NCBI RefSeq assembly: GCF_041435215.1
Contig: NZ_CP108394.1
Span: 8,122,001 to 8,186,000 of the forward strand
DNA: 64,000 nt
Origin: Streptomyces sp. NBC_01314
GTDB lineage: Bacteria; Actinomycetota; Actinomycetes; Streptomycetales; Streptomycetaceae
Direction: 5' to 3'
The notes under the pieces were generated by a model, which worked only from the letters and a program-made list of their open reading frames with translations, did not search any database and was not told where the DNA came from. The translations under genes were made by a program, and so were the position numbers. Position 1 is the stretch's first letter; every line of letters starts with the position of its first letter. Below are positions 1-9,237 of this stretch, in pieces.

Positions 1-1
1 C

Positions 2-2785
2 TACGACGCCCGCAACGCCACCGCCATGGCCGACTGGCAGTCCTCCGGCTTCGACGACAGCTCCTGGAGCGCACCCACCGACTTCGGCGCCGCCGGCGCC
101 GCGCCCTGGAACGGCCTCGTCGAACGGCCGATCCCGCAGATCCGCTACTCCGGCCTGAAGTCCTACACCAACAACGCCTCGCTCCCGGCCACCGGCCAGG
201 GTTCCACCGCGATCTGGGCCACCCTGCCCTCCAACATCCAGGTCACCCCCTACCTGAAGGTCGACGCCCCGGCCGGCACCGTGATCGGAATCCAGACCGA
301 CCACTACGACGACGGCAAGGGCCTGGTCGGCATCGACCAGGCCACCATCTTCAACGTCCGCGCCACCTACGTCTGCACCGGCGGAGTCCAGGAGTTCGAG
401 GCGCTGGCCTGGATGAGCGGTACCGCCGTGCGGTACATCATCCCGGCGGGCGTGACCATCATCGACCTCAAATACCGGGAGTCCGGCTACGACACCGACT
501 TCGACGGCTCGTTCACCAGCAACGACGCCTTCCTCGACACCGTGTGGACCAAGGCCGCCCGCACCATGTACGTCAACATGCGGGACAACTACATGGACTG
601 TCCCACCCGCGAGCGTGCCCAGTGGTGGGGCGATGTGGTCAACCAGCTCAAGGAAGGCTTCTACACCTTCGACACCAACTCCCACGCCCTGGGCAAGAAG
701 GCCATCGCACAGCTGGCGGCCTGGCAGGAGCCCGGTGGCGTGCTGTACTCCCCGATGCCCTCGACCATCTGGACCGCCGAACTGCCCAACCAGATGCTCG
801 CCTCCATCTGGTCGTTCTGGACCTTCCACCTCTACACCGGCGACACCAGCACGGTCACCGCCGCCTACCCGGCGGTCAAGAAGTACATGGACCTGTGGAG
901 CCTGGGCAGCGACGGCCTGGTGGCCCACCGCACCGGGGACTGGGACTGGCAGGACTGGGGCACCAACATCGACACCCGGATCCTGAACAACTGCTGGTAC
1001 TACCTGGCCCTCGACACCGCCGCCAAGCTCGCCGACCTCAGCGGCAACACCGGTGACGTCGCCGGATGGCAGGCCCAGCGCGCCAGCATCAAGGCCAACT
1101 TCGACACCCTGCTGTGGAACTCCACGAAGAACGAGTACCGCTCACCCGCCTACAACGGCGACACCGACGACCGCGCCAACGCCCTCGCCGTCGTCGCGGG
1201 CCTGGCCACCCCCAGCCACTACCCGGCGATCACCGAGGTACTGCGCACCCACCTCAACGCCAGCCCCTACACCGAGTTCTACGTCCTGGAAGGGCTGTAC
1301 CTGATGGGCGCGGCCACCGTCGCGGAGGAGCGGATGCGCAACCGCTTCGCCGCCCAGGTCGCCGACCCCGCCTGCCACACCCTGTGGGAGGTGTGGGTCA
1401 AGTCCGAGGGCACCGACAACCACGCCTGGAACGGCGGCCCGCTGTACGCCCTGTCCGCCTACGCAGCGGGTGTCCGCCCCACCACGGCGGGCTGGGAAAC
1501 CTACGAGGTCATCCCGCAGACCGGCACCCTCACGAAGATCAACACGGTGACGCCGACCGTCGAGGGTGAGATCCGCTTCGGCATCACCCGCGACGGCACC
1601 CAGGCGACCCTCACCCTCACCTCGCCGAGCGGGACGACGGCCCGTGTCGGTGTGCCCACCTACGGCGGCTCCCAGCCCGTCATCAAGGCCAACGGCACCA
1701 CCGTCTTCACCGGCGGCTCCTCCACGGGCAGCGTCAGCGGTCTGAGCTACGACGGCAAGGACTCCTCGTACGTCTACTTCAAGGTCCAGCCGGGCACGTG
1801 GACGTTCACGGCGACGGGCACCGGCCGCCTGGACAACCTGGCCCTGGGCCGGACGGTCACCAGCAGCAACAGCCTGGAGAACACCAACTGGGGCAGAAAC
1901 CGCCTCACCGACGGCAAACTCACCAGCGTCAGCGGCGCCAGGGGCTACACCAGCAACGACTTCGCCTCCGCCGACGTCAGCGCCACCCCCGTCTGGGTCG
2001 AGATCGACCTCGGCGCCGACACCGACCTGGACGCCGTACGTCTCTTCCCCCGCACCGACACCGGGGGAGCAGGTGGTGGTACGGCGGGCTTCCCGGTCGA
2101 CTTCACGATCCAGACCCGCCCCGACGGCTCCAGCACCTACACCACCGTCCGCACCGTCACCGGCCAGGCCAACCCCGACGGCAAGGTCCAGACGTACGGC
2201 TTCAAGACCACCACCGCCCGCCACGTCCGCCTGCAGGCCACCAAACTCGGCACCCCCGCCTCCGACGAAGCCACCAAGTTCCGTCTCCAGCTCGCCGAAC
2301 TCACCGTCCCCACCGCCGCGACGGCCGTCACGGCCAACTACACGCTGGAGAACAGCGACTGGGGCAAGACCCGGATCCTGAACGGCACCACCACCAGCGT
2401 CAGCGGTGGCAAGGGCTTCACCAGCATCGACTTCCCCGCCGCCAACGTCAGCGACACACCCGTGTGGATCGAGGTCGACCTCGGCGCCGACCGCTCCGTC
2501 GACTCCGTCACCCTCCACCCGCGCACCGACGCGAGCGGAGCCGGCGGCGGCTCGGCGGGCTTCCCCGCCGACTTCACGATCCAGACCCGCCCCGACGGCT
2601 CCAGCACCTACACCACCGCCCGCACCGTCACCGGCCAGGCCAACCCCAGCGGAGCCGCCCAGACCTACACCCTCACCTCCACCACCGGCCGCTACCTGCG
2701 CCTGACCGCAACCAAACTCGGCACCCCCGCCTCCGACGAGTCCACCAAGTTCCGTCTGCAGCTGGCCGAGATCGTCATCAAGTAA
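2..2785 (+). CDS. GH78 alpha-L-rhamnosidase, 5' end cut by window
   Basis: The frame is open from base 2 and begins YDARNATAM, so the N-terminus lies outside the window; the ATG at 26 is internal. It is likely an extracellular enzyme releasing alpha-L-rhamnose from pectic or glycosidic substrates. The GH78 (alpha/alpha)6-barrel signature DCPTRERAQWWGD appears near residue 200, followed by WDWQDWG and the late WEVWVKSEGTDNHAW block that carries the second acidic region of the family. After residue about 600 come two F5/8-type C (discoidin-like) modules that are tandem copies, offset by 471 bp (157 residues), sharing an identical stretch of roughly 45 bp near 2105 and 2576. A strong hairpin follows the stop. 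Family assignment is confident; the substrate is inferred. Confidence 0.9.
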   Translation, partial: YDARNATAMADWQSSGFDDSSWSAPTDFGAAGAAPWNGLVERPIPQIRYSGLKSYTNNASLPATGQGSTAIWATLPSNIQVTPYLKVDAPAGTVIGIQTDHYDDGKGLVGIDQATIFNVRATYVCTGGVQEFEALAWMSGTAVRYIIPAGVTIIDLKYRESGYDTDFDGSFTSNDAFLDTVWTKAARTMYVNMRDNYMDCPTRERAQWWGDVVNQLKEGFYTFDTNSHALGKKAIAQLAAWQEPGGVLYSPMPSTIWTAELPNQMLASIWSFWTFHLYTGDTSTVTAAYPAVKKYMDLWSLGSDGLVAHRTGDWDWQDWGTNIDTRILNNCWYYLALDTAAKLADLSGNTGDVAGWQAQRASIKANFDTLLWNSTKNEYRSPAYNGDTDDRANALAVVAGLATPSHYPAITEVLRTHLNASPYTEFYVLEGLYLMGAATVAEERMRNRFAAQVADPACHTLWEVWVKSEGTDNHAWNGGPLYALSAYAAGVRPTTAGWETYEVIPQTGTLTKINTVTPTVEGEIRFGITRDGTQATLTLTSPSGTTARVGVPTYGGSQPVIKANGTTVFTGGSSTGSVSGLSYDGKDSSYVYFKVQPGTWTFTATGTGRLDNLALGRTVTSSNSLENTNWGRNRLTDGKLTSVSGARGYTSNDFASADVSATPVWVEIDLGADTDLDAVRLFPRTDTGGAGGGTAGFPVDFTIQTRPDGSSTYTTVRTVTGQANPDGKVQTYGFKTTTARHVRLQATKLGTPASDEATKFRLQLAELTVPTAATAVTANYTLENSDWGKTRILNGTTTSVSGGKGFTSIDFPAANVSDTPVWIEVDLGADRSVDSVTLHPRTDASGAGGGSAGFPADFTIQTRPDGSSTYTTARTVTGQANPSGAAQTYTLTSTTGRYLRLTATKLGTPASDESTKFRLQLAEIVIK

Positions 2786-2803
2786 CACGCCCCACAGCCG
2801 ACA

Positions 2804-2843
2804 GCGGCCCGCCCCGGCACACCCACGTGCCGGGGCGGGCCGC
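2804..2843 (+). terminator. Intrinsic terminator after the rhamnosidase gene
   Basis: Perfect 17-bp inverted repeat (2804-2820 and 2827-2843) with a 6-nt loop ACCCAC, 19 bp after the stop at 2785. There is no U-tract, as is usual for Streptomyces hairpin terminators. It can serve both the rhamnosidase gene and the convergent oxidoreductase gene. Confidence 0.8.
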
Positions 2844-2967
2844 CTTGGCGCCGTAGCGGACGTAGCGGACCACGAGCTGTCGACCGTGCTCGTCGCGCCG
2901 GTCGGCCGGATCGGAGGGGTAGGCGGGTACGCCGGGTAGGCGTGGACTTCGGTCTCCGCCTGGCCGG

Positions 2968-3828
2968 TCAGCCCAGCAGACCGGCCAGCCGTCGCCACGC
3001 CTCGCGCGGCAGCGCGTCGCCCGGCCCGTCGTCGATCACCTGCAATGCCACATGGTCCGCCCCCGCCGCGTGGAACTCATCCACCTGCCCCCGGATCCGG
3101 TCGTCGTCGCCCCACGCGTACACCGCGTCGATCAGGCGGTCGCTCCCGCCGTCCACGAGGTCGGAGTCGGTGAAGCCGAGGCGGAGGAAGGTGTTCGTGT
3201 AGTTCGGGAGCCCCAGATAGAAGGCGAGGTGGGCGCGGGCGACGGACCGGGCGCGGTCCGCGTCGGTCTCCAGGACCACCTTCAGTTCCGGTGCCAGCAG
3301 GGGGCCCTCGCCCAGCGTCTCGCGCGCCTCCGCCGTGTGTTCCGGAGTCACCAGGTACGGGTGGGAGCCGGCCGCGCGGTCGCGGGAGAGGCGGAGCATG
3401 CGGGGGCCGAGGGCGGCGAGGACGCGGCGGTCAGCGGGGACTCCGGCCGTGTCCAGGGCGTCGAGATAGTCGACCATCGCGGCGTACGGGCGCCGGTACT
3501 GCTCCGCGAGTTTCGCGTGGCTCACGCCGAGGCCGAGGAGGAAGCGGCCGGGGTGGGTGGCCTCCAGCTCCGCGAAGCGTACGGCTGTCTCGGCGGCCTC
3601 GTGCATCCAGATGCTCTGGATGCCGGTGGCGACGGTGATATGTGCCGTCGCCTCGACAAGGGGGACGGCGTGCTGGACGGTCGTGCTGCCGCCGAGCCAG
3701 ATCGCGCCGAAGCCGAGTTCCTCCAACTCGGACGCCGCCTCGGCGAGTTCGCCGTTACGAGCCGGGTCCTCGGCCCGCAGGCCGATGCTCCAGATGCCGT
3801 ACCGTCCCACGCTGTTCTCTTTGGCCAT
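2968..3828 (-). CDS. LLM-class (probably F420-dependent) oxidoreductase
   Basis: 286 residues from ATG at 3828 (MAKENSVGRYGIWSIGL). The frame stays open further upstream, but that extension is Arg/Cys-rich and not protein-like. The sequence matches the bacterial luciferase-like TIM-barrel family, with the probable-F420-dependent pattern LEELGFGAIWLGGS, then VATGIQSIW and GRFLLGLGVSHAKL. Members use F420 or FMN to oxidise or reduce small molecules; the substrate is unknown. It is convergent with the rhamnosidase gene and diverges from the first GH43 gene across a 223-bp promoter region. Nothing ties it to sugar metabolism beyond position. Confidence 0.85.
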   Translation of the reverse strand: MAKENSVGRYGIWSIGLRAEDPARNGELAEAASELEELGFGAIWLGGSTTVQHAVPLVEATAHITVATGIQSIWMHEAAETAVRFAELEATHPGRFLLGLGVSHAKLAEQYRRPYAAMVDYLDALDTAGVPADRRVLAALGPRMLRLSRDRAAGSHPYLVTPEHTAEARETLGEGPLLAPELKVVLETDADRARSVARAHLAFYLGLPNYTNTFLRLGFTDSDLVDGGSDRLIDAVYAWGDDDRIRGQVDEFHAAGADHVALQVIDDGPGDALPREAWRRLAGLLG

Positions 3829-3981
3829 GCAGACGCCAACCCGCTCGCCTTCGCGATCTATTCCGGCGAGGCAGGCAGGCCGTCTCCAGCGAGGCAGGCA
3901 AGGCCGTCGGCACAAAATGTGTCGCATCCATTGACGCCCCTCCTGCCTCACCTTTACCTTCTGGCCGAAGTTACGTACAGC

Positions 3982-3997
3982 GTTCGCAATATCGAAC
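3982..3997. promoter_or_regulatory. Palindromic candidate operator upstream of GH43 gene
   Basis: Perfect inverted repeat GTTCG-CAATAT-CGAAC, 54 bp before the GTG start at 4052, in the divergent promoter region between the LLM oxidoreductase and the GH43 gene. Sugar-responsive repressors of Streptomyces hydrolase genes often bind such short palindromes. The regulator is not identifiable here. Confidence 0.45.
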
Positions 3998-4051
3998 AAT
4001 CTGCTCCCTTTAATCCCCCCTCTCTTGAGCCGCTCCTCGAAGGGACTTGCC

Positions 4052-5554
4052 GTGTTCCGCATTCAAGTCCGTCACTGGGTGACGTTGGGGGCCGCACTGC
4101 TGGCCCTGTTCGCGTCACTCCTGGCCGTCCAGCCGGCGGCGCCCGCCGCCGCGGCCGACGGCAAGCCGTTCACCAACCCGGTCAAGTCGCAGAAAGGCGC
4201 CGACCCGTGGCTGGAGTACTACAACGGCAACTACTACCTGGTGACGACCTCGTTCACCGGTGAGCTGACCATGCGGAAGTCGCCCACCCTGGCCGGGCTG
4301 AGTACCGCCCCCAGCGTGCAGGTATGGTCGGACAGCACCAGCAGCCGCAACTGGAACATGTGGGCGCCGGAGATCCACTTCCTCGACGGCAAGTGGTACC
4401 TCTACTACTCCGCCGGGCCGCGGAACTCCGCCTGCTGCGACGACCAGCGCACCCAGGTGCTGGAGAGCGCCGGGTCCGACCCCATGGGGCCGTACACCTT
4501 CAAGAACACCCTCACCGGCTCCAACCTGAACCCGGGCGGCTGGCTGATCGACTCCAGCGTGCTCAAGTACAACAACAAGCTGTACCTGGTCGGCAGCGGT
4601 TCGGCCGGCGGCAGCAAGCAGAGCCTCGTCATCGCGCCGCTCAGCAACCCGTACACCCTCGCCAGCTCCACGTTCACCGTCATCTCCAGCCCGACACTGA
4701 GCTGGGAGACGCAGAGCGGTGAGGTGAACGAGGGGCCCGAGCCGCTGTACCGCAACGGCCGCACCTTCCTCGTCTACTCCGCGAGCGCCTGCTGGGGGCC
4801 CGACTACAAGCTCGGGCAGCTGGAGCTGACCGGCTCCGACCCGCTGCTCGCCTCCTCCTGGACGAAGAAGCAGACGCCGGTCTTCCAGCGCAGCGACGCC
4901 AACAGTGTGTACGCGCCCGGTCACAACGGGTTCTTCACCTCGCCCGACGGGACCGAGAACTGGATCGTCTACCACGCCAATGACGCCGCCGGTGACGGGT
5001 GCGACAACGGGCGTACGACCCGCGCGCAGAAGTTCACCTGGAATGCCGACGGGACGCCGAACTTCGGGACCCCGGTCGCCCTCGGGACCACCATCGCCGG
5101 CCCCTCCGGTGAGACCGCGACCACGCCGACCGCGTACACGATCGTCAACCGCAACAGCGGCAAGTGCCTGGACGTCAGCGGCGGCAGCACCGCCGACGGC
5201 GCCAATATCCTCCAGTGGACCTGCAACGGCGGGGCCAACCAGAAGTGGCGGATCGAGGACCGCGCCGACGACACCAGCCGTCTCGTGAACGTCGCCACCG
5301 GCAAGGTCGCCGACGTCGCCGAGTGCGCGAGCGCCGACGGCGCCGACATCCGGCAGTGGTCCTGGCTCAACAACAACTGCCAGAAGTTCCGCATGGTCTA
5401 CCTCGGCGGCGACTACGTCCGTATCGTCAACGCCTCCACCGGCAAGGTCATGGACGTCGCCGACTGCGGCACCGCCAACGGTGCCGACGTACGCCAGTGG
5501 TCCTGGCTCAACAACAACTGCCAGCAGTGGCGGCTCGTCCCCACGACCGCCTGA
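4052..5554 (+). CDS. Secreted GH43 arabinanase/arabinofuranosidase with ricin-type (CBM13-like) domain
   Basis: 500 residues. I chose GTG 4052 because GAAGGGA lies 7 bp upstream and it gives a clean Sec signal peptide (MFRIQVRHWVTLGAALLALF, likely cleaved after AAAA-DG); a TTG at 4025 is the alternative. The five-bladed GH43 fold is marked by the catalytic base Asp51 in KGADPWLEYY, WAPEIHFLDGKWYLYYSAG, GGWLIDSS, and the acid Glu in VNEGPEPLYRNG. From about residue 360 a ricin B-type beta-trefoil begins (VNRNSGKCLDVSGG, two near-identical QWSWLNNNCQ repeats), which likely binds hemicellulose chains. It is followed 57 bp later by another GH43 gene, so the two probably form one transcription unit for arabinan breakdown. 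Exact linkage specificity is not visible. Confidence 0.9.
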   Translation: MFRIQVRHWVTLGAALLALFASLLAVQPAAPAAAADGKPFTNPVKSQKGADPWLEYYNGNYYLVTTSFTGELTMRKSPTLAGLSTAPSVQVWSDSTSSRNWNMWAPEIHFLDGKWYLYYSAGPRNSACCDDQRTQVLESAGSDPMGPYTFKNTLTGSNLNPGGWLIDSSVLKYNNKLYLVGSGSAGGSKQSLVIAPLSNPYTLASSTFTVISSPTLSWETQSGEVNEGPEPLYRNGRTFLVYSASACWGPDYKLGQLELTGSDPLLASSWTKKQTPVFQRSDANSVYAPGHNGFFTSPDGTENWIVYHANDAAGDGCDNGRTTRAQKFTWNADGTPNFGTPVALGTTIAGPSGETATTPTAYTIVNRNSGKCLDVSGGSTADGANILQWTCNGGANQKWRIEDRADDTSRLVNVATGKVADVAECASADGADIRQWSWLNNNCQKFRMVYLGGDYVRIVNASTGKVMDVADCGTANGADVRQWSWLNNNCQQWRLVPTTA

Positions 5555-5576
5555 TCCCCCACGACCGCCTGATCCC
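5541..5576 (+). repeat. 18-bp tandem duplication spanning the GH43 stop codon
   Basis: The 18-mer CCACGACCGCCTGATCCC occurs twice head to tail (5541-5558, 5559-5576). The first copy holds the stop TGA (5552-5554); the second places another TGA in the same frame at 5570-5572. Readthrough would add only SPTTA, a copy of the protein's own C-terminus PTTA. Confidence 0.95.
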
Positions 5577-5611
5577 CCACATCCTTGACCCCCGAAGGGC
5601 CGCAACAAGAC

Positions 5612-7060
5612 ATGAGACGACTTGTCAGACGGGTCATGGTGGCCGCCGCGGTGGCGCTCTCCGTGCTCACCGGCGTCACCACCCCCGCCCAGGCCGCCGC
5701 GCCCGCGTCCCCCGCCGTCACCTTCACCAACCCGATAGCCGAGCAGCGGGCCGACCCGCACATCTTCAAGCACACCGACGGCTACTACTACTTCACGGCC
5801 ACCGTCCCGGCGTACGACAAGATCGTGATGCGGCGGGCCACCACCCTCCAGGGTCTCGCCACGGCGACGGAGACCACCATCTGGACCAAGCACGCCAGTG
5901 GTGAGATGGGTGCCCACATCTGGGCACCGGAGATCCACTTCATCGACGGCAAGTGGTACATCTACTTCACGGCCGGCTCCTCCAACGACATCTGGAAGAT
6001 CCGCCCGTACGTCCTGGAGACCAGTTCCGCCAACCCGATCACCGGCACCTGGACCGAGAAGGGCCGCATCTCCCTGCCGCTCGACACCTTCTCGCTCGAC
6101 GCGACGACCTTCACCGTCGGCAGCACCCGCTATCTGAGCTGGGCGCAGAACGACCCGGCGGTCGGCGACGGCACCAACATCTACCTGGCGACGATGTCCA
6201 ACCCCTGGACGATCAGCGGCAGTCCGGTCATGATCTCCCGGCCCACCAACGCCTGGGAGAAGGTCGGCCACACCGTCAACGAGGGCCCGGCGGTCATCCA
6301 GCGCAACGGCAAGGTCTTCATGACCTTCTCGGCCGCCGCCACCGACGCCAACTACTGCCTCGGCCTGCTGACCGCCTCCGCCTCCGCGGACCTGATGAAC
6401 GCGGCCTCCTGGGTGAAGACCCCGAACCCGGTCTTCACCAGCAACGCCGCGACCGGCCAGTACGGCCCCGGCCACAACACCTTCACCACGTCCGAGGACG
6501 GAAAGTCCGACATCCTCGTCTACCACGACCGCAACTACAAGGACATCAGCGGCGACCCGCTCAACGACCCCAACCGCCGCACCCGCTACCAGAAGCTGTA
6601 CTGGAACGCCGACGGCACGCCCAACTTCGGCATCCCCGTCGCCGACGGCGCGACCCCGGTCCGCCTCTCCTCGTACAACTTCCCGGACAGGTTCATCCGG
6701 CACTGGGAGTACCGCGCGAAGCTGGAGGCCAACGTCACCAACCTCGCCGACTCGCAGTTCCGGATCGTGACCGGGCTCACGGGCAGCGGCACGGTCTCGC
6801 TGGAGTCGGCGAACTTCCCCGGCTACTACCTCCGCCACAAGAACAACGAGGTGTGGGTGGAGAAGGACGACGGCACGGCCCTGTTCGACGCCGACGCCTC
6901 GTTCTACCAGCGGGCCGGTCTCGCCGACACCGCGGCCGGGGTCTCGTACGAGTCGTACAACTTCCCCGGCCGCTACATCCGGCACTTCAACAACCTGCTC
7001 TACACCCAGCCCGTCAGCACGACCCTCGACCGGCAGGACGCGACCTTCTACAAGGAGTAG
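5612..7060 (+). CDS. Secreted GH43 exo-alpha-L-arabinofuranosidase with CBM42 (AbfB) domain
   Basis: 482 residues from ATG 5612, preceded by CGAAGGG. A Sec signal peptide (MRRLVRRVMVAAAVALSVLT, cleavage after AQA) leads into the GH43 propeller: catalytic base Asp in EQRADPHIF, HIWAPEIHFIDGKWYIYFTAG, SLDATTFTV, and the acid Glu in VNEGPAVIQRNG. From about residue 345 three AbfB/CBM42 trefoil repeats follow (SYNFPDRFIRH, SANFPGYYLRH, SYNFPGRYIRH), which bind arabinofuranosyl side chains. The architecture matches what I recall of the S. avermitilis exo-1,5-alpha-L-arabinofuranosidase Araf43A. With the preceding GH43 and GH78 genes it suggests pectin/arabinan side-chain degradation outside the cell. 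Confidence 0.92.
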   Translation: MRRLVRRVMVAAAVALSVLTGVTTPAQAAAPASPAVTFTNPIAEQRADPHIFKHTDGYYYFTATVPAYDKIVMRRATTLQGLATATETTIWTKHASGEMGAHIWAPEIHFIDGKWYIYFTAGSSNDIWKIRPYVLETSSANPITGTWTEKGRISLPLDTFSLDATTFTVGSTRYLSWAQNDPAVGDGTNIYLATMSNPWTISGSPVMISRPTNAWEKVGHTVNEGPAVIQRNGKVFMTFSAAATDANYCLGLLTASASADLMNAASWVKTPNPVFTSNAATGQYGPGHNTFTTSEDGKSDILVYHDRNYKDISGDPLNDPNRRTRYQKLYWNADGTPNFGIPVADGATPVRLSSYNFPDRFIRHWEYRAKLEANVTNLADSQFRIVTGLTGSGTVSLESANFPGYYLRHKNNEVWVEKDDGTALFDADASFYQRAGLADTAAGVSYESYNFPGRYIRHFNNLLYTQPVSTTLDRQDATFYKE

Positions 7061-7099
7061 GTCCCATCAGGTCCGGCTGTTCACGAGTCACCTGCGATT

Positions 7100-7134
7100 C
7101 ACCTGCGCGTCGCCCGAGAGGCGGCGCGCAGGTG
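7100..7134. terminator. Bidirectional terminator between GH43 and response-regulator genes
   Basis: 15-bp stem (7100-7114 with 7120-7134, one T-G wobble) and 5-nt loop CGAGA, between convergent stops at 7060 and 7149. Confidence 0.8.
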
Positions 7135-7148
7135 CGTTTCCGGTGCCC

Positions 7149-7826
7149 CTACTCCTGAGGCATGACCTGGACCAACCCCGACTGGTACGCCATTACCACC
7201 AGCTGAGCCCTGTCCCTGGCCCCCAGCTTCGTCATCGCCCGGTGCACATGGGTGCGTACCGTCAGCGGACTCACGTACAGCTTCTCGGCGATCTCGTCGT
7301 TGGAGTGGCCCTCGGCGGCCAGCGACATGACCTCGCGTTCACGGGTGGTGAGGGTGGTCAGTCGGTCGGGGGTGGTGAGGCGGCTGCCGGGGGCGGGGGC
7401 GGCGAGGAAGCGGGTGATGAGGGTGCGGGTGGCGGCGGGGGAGAGGAGGGTGTCGCCGGCGGCCACCGCACGGATGCCGTCGAGGAGCACGTCCGCGGTG
7501 ACGTCCTTGCCGAGGAAACCGCTGGCGCCGGAGCGCAGCGCCTGGGCCACGTACTCGTCGATCTCGAAGGTCGTGAGGATCAGTATGCGGGTGTCGGCCA
7601 GTTCCTCGTCGGCGCAGATCACGGCCGTGGCGGTGAGTCCGTCGGTGCCGGGCATGCGGATGTCCATGAGGACCACGTCGGGGCGGTGGACGCGGACGAG
7701 GTCGACCGCCTCCCGGCCGTCGGTGGCCTCGGCGACCACCTCCATGTCCGCGCAGGAGTCGATGAGGATACGGAAGGTGGCCCGCAGGAGGGCCTGGTCG
7801 TCGGCGAGCAGGACACGAATGGTCAC
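7149..7826 (-). CDS. NarL/LuxR-family response regulator
   Basis: 225 residues. The receiver domain (1-120) has acidic pocket Asp9/Asp10, phosphoacceptor Asp55 (VVLMDIRMPG), Thr86 and Lys108 (GFLGKDV). The C-terminal LuxR helix-turn-helix (about 158-205) reads LTTREREVMSLAAEGHSN and then DEIAEKLYVSPLTVRTHVHR. The start lies 9 bp after the kinase stop, so the two form a cognate pair. The MMPL exporter gene upstream on the same strand is a plausible co-regulated target, though a hairpin separates them. The signal is unknown. Confidence 0.93.
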   Translation of the reverse strand: MTIRVLLADDQALLRATFRILIDSCADMEVVAEATDGREAVDLVRVHRPDVVLMDIRMPGTDGLTATAVICADEELADTRILILTTFEIDEYVAQALRSGASGFLGKDVTADVLLDGIRAVAAGDTLLSPAATRTLITRFLAAPAPGSRLTTPDRLTTLTTREREVMSLAAEGHSNDEIAEKLYVSPLTVRTHVHRAMTKLGARDRAQLVVMAYQSGLVQVMPQE

Positions 7827-7835
7827 GGTGCTGTT

Positions 7836-9092
7836 CTACTTCCGCTGGTCAGGGGTCGGTGCCGCGTCCGGTTCGGGGGCGCGGGGACGGGGGCGCAGCG
7901 GGAGGTCGGTGGTGACCTCGAAGCCGCCTTCGGGACGCTGACCGGCCTTCAGGGAGCCGCCCACGGACTGGGCGCGCTCGCGCATGCCGATGAGGCCGAA
8001 GCCGCGGCGGTCGCCGAGCGTGCTGTGGGGGCTTGCCGAGCCGTCGTCGGTGACCCTGATCGTCAGATGGGCCTCCTCGTACGTGAGGCGGATGCGTGCC
8101 GCGTCCACGGCGGCGTGCTTGCTGACGTTGGTGAGGGCTTCCTGCACGATCCGGTACGCGGTCAGGTCCACGCCGGGGTCGAGCAGACCGGGGGCGCCCT
8201 CCGTGGTGACCATGACCGAGAGGCCGGCGGAATCGCACGCGGCCATCAGGTCCGGGAGCTGACCCAGTCCGGGGGTGGGGGTGAGTGGCGCCTCGGGGTC
8301 GTCGGGGCGGCGCAGCACACCGACGGTGGACTTCAGCTCGCGCAGCGCCGCCGACGTGGTGGAGGTCAGGTCGGTGAGGATCCGGTGGGCCTGCTCGGGG
8401 TCGGTGCGGGTGAGGTGCGCGGCGGTGCCCGCCTGGGCGTTGGCGAGGGCCAGGTGGTGGGCGACCACGTCGTGCAGATCGCGGGCGATGCGCATCCGCT
8501 CCTCGGTGACCCTCAGGCGGGCCTCCTCCTCCCGGGTGCGCTCGGCGTGCTCGGCGCGGGCCTGCACCGACTTCAGATAGGCCCGCCGGATCTGGGTCGC
8601 CCGGCCCGTGGCGAGGGGCAGCAGCAGCCAGAAGGCGGGGCCGATCGTCCTGAGCACCAGTGACAGGTGGGTCATGGAGTCGGAGAGCACGGCCGCGAGT
8701 GTCATCGTCGCGATGGTGGTGAGGCCGTAGACGCGGGTGGTCCCCCGGTCGGTGAGCGTGGCCAGCCAGTAGAGGGCGGCCATGATCGGCGCCAGCAGCA
8801 GCGGGGTGAGCAGATAGCCCATCGAGATCGCGCCCCCGGTGCCGACCACGGTCACGACGAGGGCGGTGCGCGGGTGGGTGCGGCGCTTGAGCAGGGCGAG
8901 ACAGGACGCTCCCATGAAGGCGACGCCGATTTTGCCCTCGGCCGGCGGTGCGGCGCCGGGCAGGGTGAGCGCCATGCCGAGGACCGCACAGCCCATCAGC
9001 GCCATGGCCATCGTCAGGTCAACGAGGAACGGATGGCGTTCCGAGAATTCCTCGAGGCGATCGGCGTAGCGCCGTTCCAGGCTGACGGTCAT
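7836..9092 (-). CDS. Sensor histidine kinase, HisKA_3 type
   Basis: 418 residues from ATG 9092, which has GGAG 6 bp upstream; an in-frame ATG at 9158 would add a His-rich leader partly encoded by a 12-bp tandem repeat (9138-9161). Four to five hydrophobic segments (30-160) form a membrane sensor without an obvious extracellular domain. The HisKA_3 dimerisation helix has the phosphorylatable His in RIARDLHDVVAHH, and the HATPase_c domain ends with GFGLIGMRERAQSVGG. It phosphorylates the response regulator encoded directly downstream. The short loops suggest it senses membrane-borne or transporter-linked signals, which is inference. Confidence 0.92.
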   Translation of the reverse strand: MTVSLERRYADRLEEFSERHPFLVDLTMAMALMGCAVLGMALTLPGAAPPAEGKIGVAFMGASCLALLKRRTHPRTALVVTVVGTGGAISMGYLLTPLLLAPIMAALYWLATLTDRGTTRVYGLTTIATMTLAAVLSDSMTHLSLVLRTIGPAFWLLLPLATGRATQIRRAYLKSVQARAEHAERTREEEARLRVTEERMRIARDLHDVVAHHLALANAQAGTAAHLTRTDPEQAHRILTDLTSTTSAALRELKSTVGVLRRPDDPEAPLTPTPGLGQLPDLMAACDSAGLSVMVTTEGAPGLLDPGVDLTAYRIVQEALTNVSKHAAVDAARIRLTYEEAHLTIRVTDDGSASPHSTLGDRRGFGLIGMRERAQSVGGSLKAGQRPEGGFEVTTDLPLRPRPRAPEPDAAPTPDQRK

Positions 9093-9187
9093 CGGTGACT
9101 CCGGTCGGTGGGGCTGGTGACCACGGTGGTCGTCATGGGTCGACATGGTGGTCGACATGGTGGTCGATTTCGGGTGGGAACGCCCCG

Positions 9188-9221
9188 GGGGCCGTCCGTG
9201 TCCTTGGCCACGGACGGCCCC
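9188..9221 (-). terminator. Terminator after the MMPL gene
   Basis: Perfect 13-bp stem (9188-9200 with 9209-9221), loop TCCTTGGC, just past the MMPL stop at 9238 and before the kinase gene on the same strand. It suggests separate transcription of the exporter and the two-component system. Confidence 0.75.
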
Positions 9222-9237
9222 GGTGGGGGCGGTCGGA

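Noticed and set aside
4115..6985. 956-codon open frame on the minus strand across both GH43 genes
   Set aside because: It is antisense to two confidently identified enzymes and is a Val/Gly/Arg-rich artefact of high GC third positions.
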